From an uncultured Paraprevotella sp. (GTDB taxonomy: Bacteria; Bacteroidota; Bacteroidia; Bacteroidales; Bacteroidaceae), in NCBI GenBank assembly GCA_910586505.1, contig CAJUGV010000001.1, positions 124,001 to 188,000 of the forward strand: a stretch of DNA of 64,000 nucleotides, given 5' to 3'. The stretch's first letter is position 1. Every line of letters starts with the position of its first letter. The notes under the pieces are model-generated. The model ran no database searches. It saw only the letters and a list, made by a program, of their open reading frames with translations, and was not told the DNA's origin. The position numbers and the translations under genes were made by a program. Shown here piece after piece: positions 62,077 through 64,000 of the stretch.

Positions 62077-62907
62077 GTGAAACTATCCGTCATTACAGTC
62101 AATTACAATAACCTATATGGCCTCCGAGAGACTATCATGTCCGTTACGGAACAGACCTTTAGGGACTTCGAATATATCATTGTGGATGGAAACTCTACAG
62201 ACGGAAGCAAAGAGTACATCACCGAAAAAAATACCGGCTTATGGATTAGCGAACCAGACAGCGGCATATACAATGCCATGAACAAAGGCGTCAGGATGGC
62301 GCACGGCGAGTACTGCATATTCATGAATTCCGGAGATACTTTCTACGACAGGAACGTACTGCAAAAAGTCATCCCCCTCCTTAACGGAGGAGATTTCTAC
62401 GTAGGACATCCCATGTTAGTGAAAGGCAAAAAAAGCGTAAGGGAGAACATTCCTCACAAAATGTCAATAGGGTTTCTTTTGCTCGGTTCCATCAATCACC
62501 AATCTACATTCACACGCACCGCCATCCTGAAAGAAAGCCCCTACAACGAAAACTACAGGATTGTATCCGACTGGGAGAAGTTTTTCACCGAATGGTTCTT
62601 ACATGACCGGAGTTACATCCCGATAGACATCACCATTGCCAAGTTTCGACAAGACGGTATCTCGTCAAGCAACATGAAACTCTTGCTGAAAGAAAAGCAA
62701 GATGTGATAGACCGTCTGGTCCCCTCTTACCTGCAAAAAGGGTTACTGCTGGAGGAAGATCTGACCCCGCTTGAAAGAAAAATCAAAAAAGCCATGTCCA
62801 AACCTCCCGTAAGCAGGGACCTCAAACTGTTACGCTGTTCATTAAGATTTTTAATTAAAGACTGCCTGCATCAAATAAAAGCGGTCTTTCCTTTTTTCAA
62901 ACGATAA
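62077..62907 (+). CDS. GT2 family glycosyltransferase (duplicate pair, copy 2)
   Basis: This 276-residue paralog of the preceding enzyme starts at a GTG codon four bases after that gene's stop. Motifs are LSVITVNYNNLYGL, IIVDGNSTDG, GIYNAMNKGVRMAHGEY, MNSGDTFYD and the same C-terminal KAMSKPPVSRDLKLLR. The two enzymes may add different sugars in the same repeat unit. Its last 37 bases overlap the end of the convergent GT2 gene. Confidence 0.9.
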   Translation: MKLSVITVNYNNLYGLRETIMSVTEQTFRDFEYIIVDGNSTDGSKEYITEKNTGLWISEPDSGIYNAMNKGVRMAHGEYCIFMNSGDTFYDRNVLQKVIPLLNGGDFYVGHPMLVKGKKSVRENIPHKMSIGFLLLGSINHQSTFTRTAILKESPYNENYRIVSDWEKFFTEWFLHDRSYIPIDITIAKFRQDGISSSNMKLLLKEKQDVIDRLVPSYLQKGLLLEEDLTPLERKIKKAMSKPPVSRDLKLLRCSLRFLIKDCLHQIKAVFPFFKR

Positions 62908-63860
62908 TACAAAAAACGCGCATCCATAAGAATTTGCAGGGGTTTGCAACTAGGAAGCAACAGCAGGCTCTTATAGAATGGCTTAACGGGTAAATGGCAG
63001 TGCCTGCGTTCCTGCACATAGCGCCACAAATCCCAAATGATGATGCGCCGCTCGTCTTTCTCCTTGCACACCCTTACCGCATGCAACAAGAAACGAACCA
63101 CTTGTCCGCTAATATAATCCCGCAAAACCTCATCGGAAAACCGACTTTCCATGTCTTTAAAGCAGCGCACCAGCAAGCGAAGATCGTTCACCTTACTCTT
63201 CAAAGCCGTCAATCCGAAAGGATGTTTCCTGTAATGATAGAGAAGATCGGGCAGGGTAGCCATGCTTTTACAATGCATGGCATAGTGCAATGTAAATATC
63301 TCATCTTCGCGAATCGATAAGCCCTCCACAAAACGCAACCCGTACTCCCTGATGATGGAAACCTTGAACACCTTGTTCCATGTAAACCCTATATAGTCGG
63401 GGCACTGCTTGTTGTTGGCCAACAAAACAAGGCCACGCTGCAATCCCATAGGCGAAAAATAACTGAAAGCCCCCGGTGAGCGGTACTTTTCGTGGTTGTC
63501 GTAATGGAAAACACTACCGTAATAGGTGAGGTCGTGCAATTTGTCACCCTCCATCAGTATGGAGAAACTGTGCTCGCTGAACCAGTCGTCGGCATCGGCA
63601 AAAATAAGGTAACGCCCCTTTATCCTGTCTATACCGTAATTACGGGCGGAACTTACCCCACCGTTGGGTTTGTGAAATACCCTGACTCGTGCATCGTTTG
63701 CGGCAAACTCATCACAAATCCCGGCCGAACCGTCTGTGCTGCCGTCGTCTACAAGCAACACCTCAAAGTCGGTATAGTCTTGCGACAAAATGCTTCCCAC
63801 ACATTTACGTAAGTAAGTGTGCACGTTGTATACCGGTACGACAATAGACAATTCAGGCAT
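62871..63860 (-). CDS. GT2 family glycosyltransferase, convergent
   Basis: The 329-residue protein starts MPELSIVVPVYNVHTYLRKCV with GT-A motifs LLVDDGSTDGS, KPNGGVSSARNYGIDRIKG and FADADDWF (DxD, about residue 93). The C-terminal half (200-329) is helical and basic. An unusually strong AAGGAGG Shine-Dalgarno sequence precedes the ATG, which overlaps the stop of a truncated upstream GT2 reading frame (ATGCCTGA). It probably belongs to a leftward unit that runs off the right edge. Confidence 0.92.
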   Translation of the reverse strand: MPELSIVVPVYNVHTYLRKCVGSILSQDYTDFEVLLVDDGSTDGSAGICDEFAANDARVRVFHKPNGGVSSARNYGIDRIKGRYLIFADADDWFSEHSFSILMEGDKLHDLTYYGSVFHYDNHEKYRSPGAFSYFSPMGLQRGLVLLANNKQCPDYIGFTWNKVFKVSIIREYGLRFVEGLSIREDEIFTLHYAMHCKSMATLPDLLYHYRKHPFGLTALKSKVNDLRLLVRCFKDMESRFSDEVLRDYISGQVVRFLLHAVRVCKEKDERRIIIWDLWRYVQERRHCHLPVKPFYKSLLLLPSCKPLQILMDARFLYYRLKKGKTAFI

Positions 63861-64000
63861 GATACCTCCTTATTTTATTCACCACTATGACTTCAAACCT
63901 ATCGTTGACAAACTTATCGGTCGCAGAATCCAAACAGGCAGACAGATATTTCTCCATATCATAGGTTAGTATTGTTATGGAAAATCCTTTCTTATCTTTT
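63853..64000 (-). pseudogene. N-terminal fragment of a GT2 glycosyltransferase (partial)
   Basis: Reading leftward from the window edge, 48 codons are visible: FSITILTYDMEKYLSACL, then DRFEVIVVN, which is the classic GT2 beginning (strand, helix, second strand). Where a normal enzyme continues with DGSxDG, this frame reads KIRRYHA and stops. The catalytic body is therefore missing and the stump runs straight into the ribosome site of the next GT2 gene. It looks like an internal deletion; the real start is outside the window, so a longer unusual protein cannot be excluded. Confidence 0.65.

Overview
The window looks like chromosomal DNA of a gut Bacteroidaceae (Bacteroides/Phocaeicola type). 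The evidence is a SusC-type TonB receptor, a one-protein hybrid two-component regulator (HTCS), fused SecDF, a fused gamma-alpha 2-oxoacid:ferredoxin oxidoreductase subunit, and many upstream sites of the Bacteroides sigma-ABfr form TTTG-(19-21)-TAnnTTTG. The species cannot be fixed from the sequence alone. No rRNA, CRISPR array, insertion sequence or phage module was seen. One tRNA (Arg, anticodon CCT), one cobalamin riboswitch and one apparently unnamed structured leader RNA were found.

Region 1 (1-22.4 kb) is a polysaccharide utilization locus. Leftward genes encode a GH95 enzyme, a GH92 enzyme, a multi-fasciclin (FAS1) lipoprotein and the start of a SusC transporter that runs off the window edge. 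Divergent from them are the HTCS regulator and then a GH2 enzyme with an F5/8-type C domain, a sialate O-acetylesterase-like SGNH hydrolase and two tandem GH36 enzymes. The set suggests a fucosylated, galactosylated, mannose-containing and probably acetylated glycan. A perfect 19-bp inverted repeat flanks the predicted GH2 transcription start.

Region 2 (22.4-34 kb) holds a YfhO-type membrane protein, rpsO, typA and a secreted endonuclease I family nuclease. Next comes a structured leader RNA ahead of a tiny HTH protein. It is followed by a compact five-gene membrane-associated operon: a one-TM protein, a divergent YidD, an SPFH protein with a C-terminal GYF_2-like domain, a multi-TM/coiled-coil protein and a zinc-ribbon TPR protein. 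The leader RNA and this operon are the least explained parts of the window.

Region 3 (34-59.6 kb) is mainly core metabolism and housekeeping: a large GH27 enzyme; nrdDG (anaerobic ribonucleotide reductase) behind a B12 riboswitch; dsbD; pckA; upp; korAB; tRNA-Arg; secDF; an endonuclease/exonuclease/phosphatase-family protein overlapping a rhomboid protease gene; HU; argS; a viroplasmin-RNase H; and an LtaS-like phosphotransferase/sulfatase-fold membrane enzyme.

Region 4 (60-64 kb) is the edge of a surface polysaccharide locus. Three GT2 glycosyltransferases read rightward, two of them recently duplicated. A convergent GT2 is preceded by the N-terminal stump of another GT2. Base composition is visibly more AT-rich here than in the PUL.
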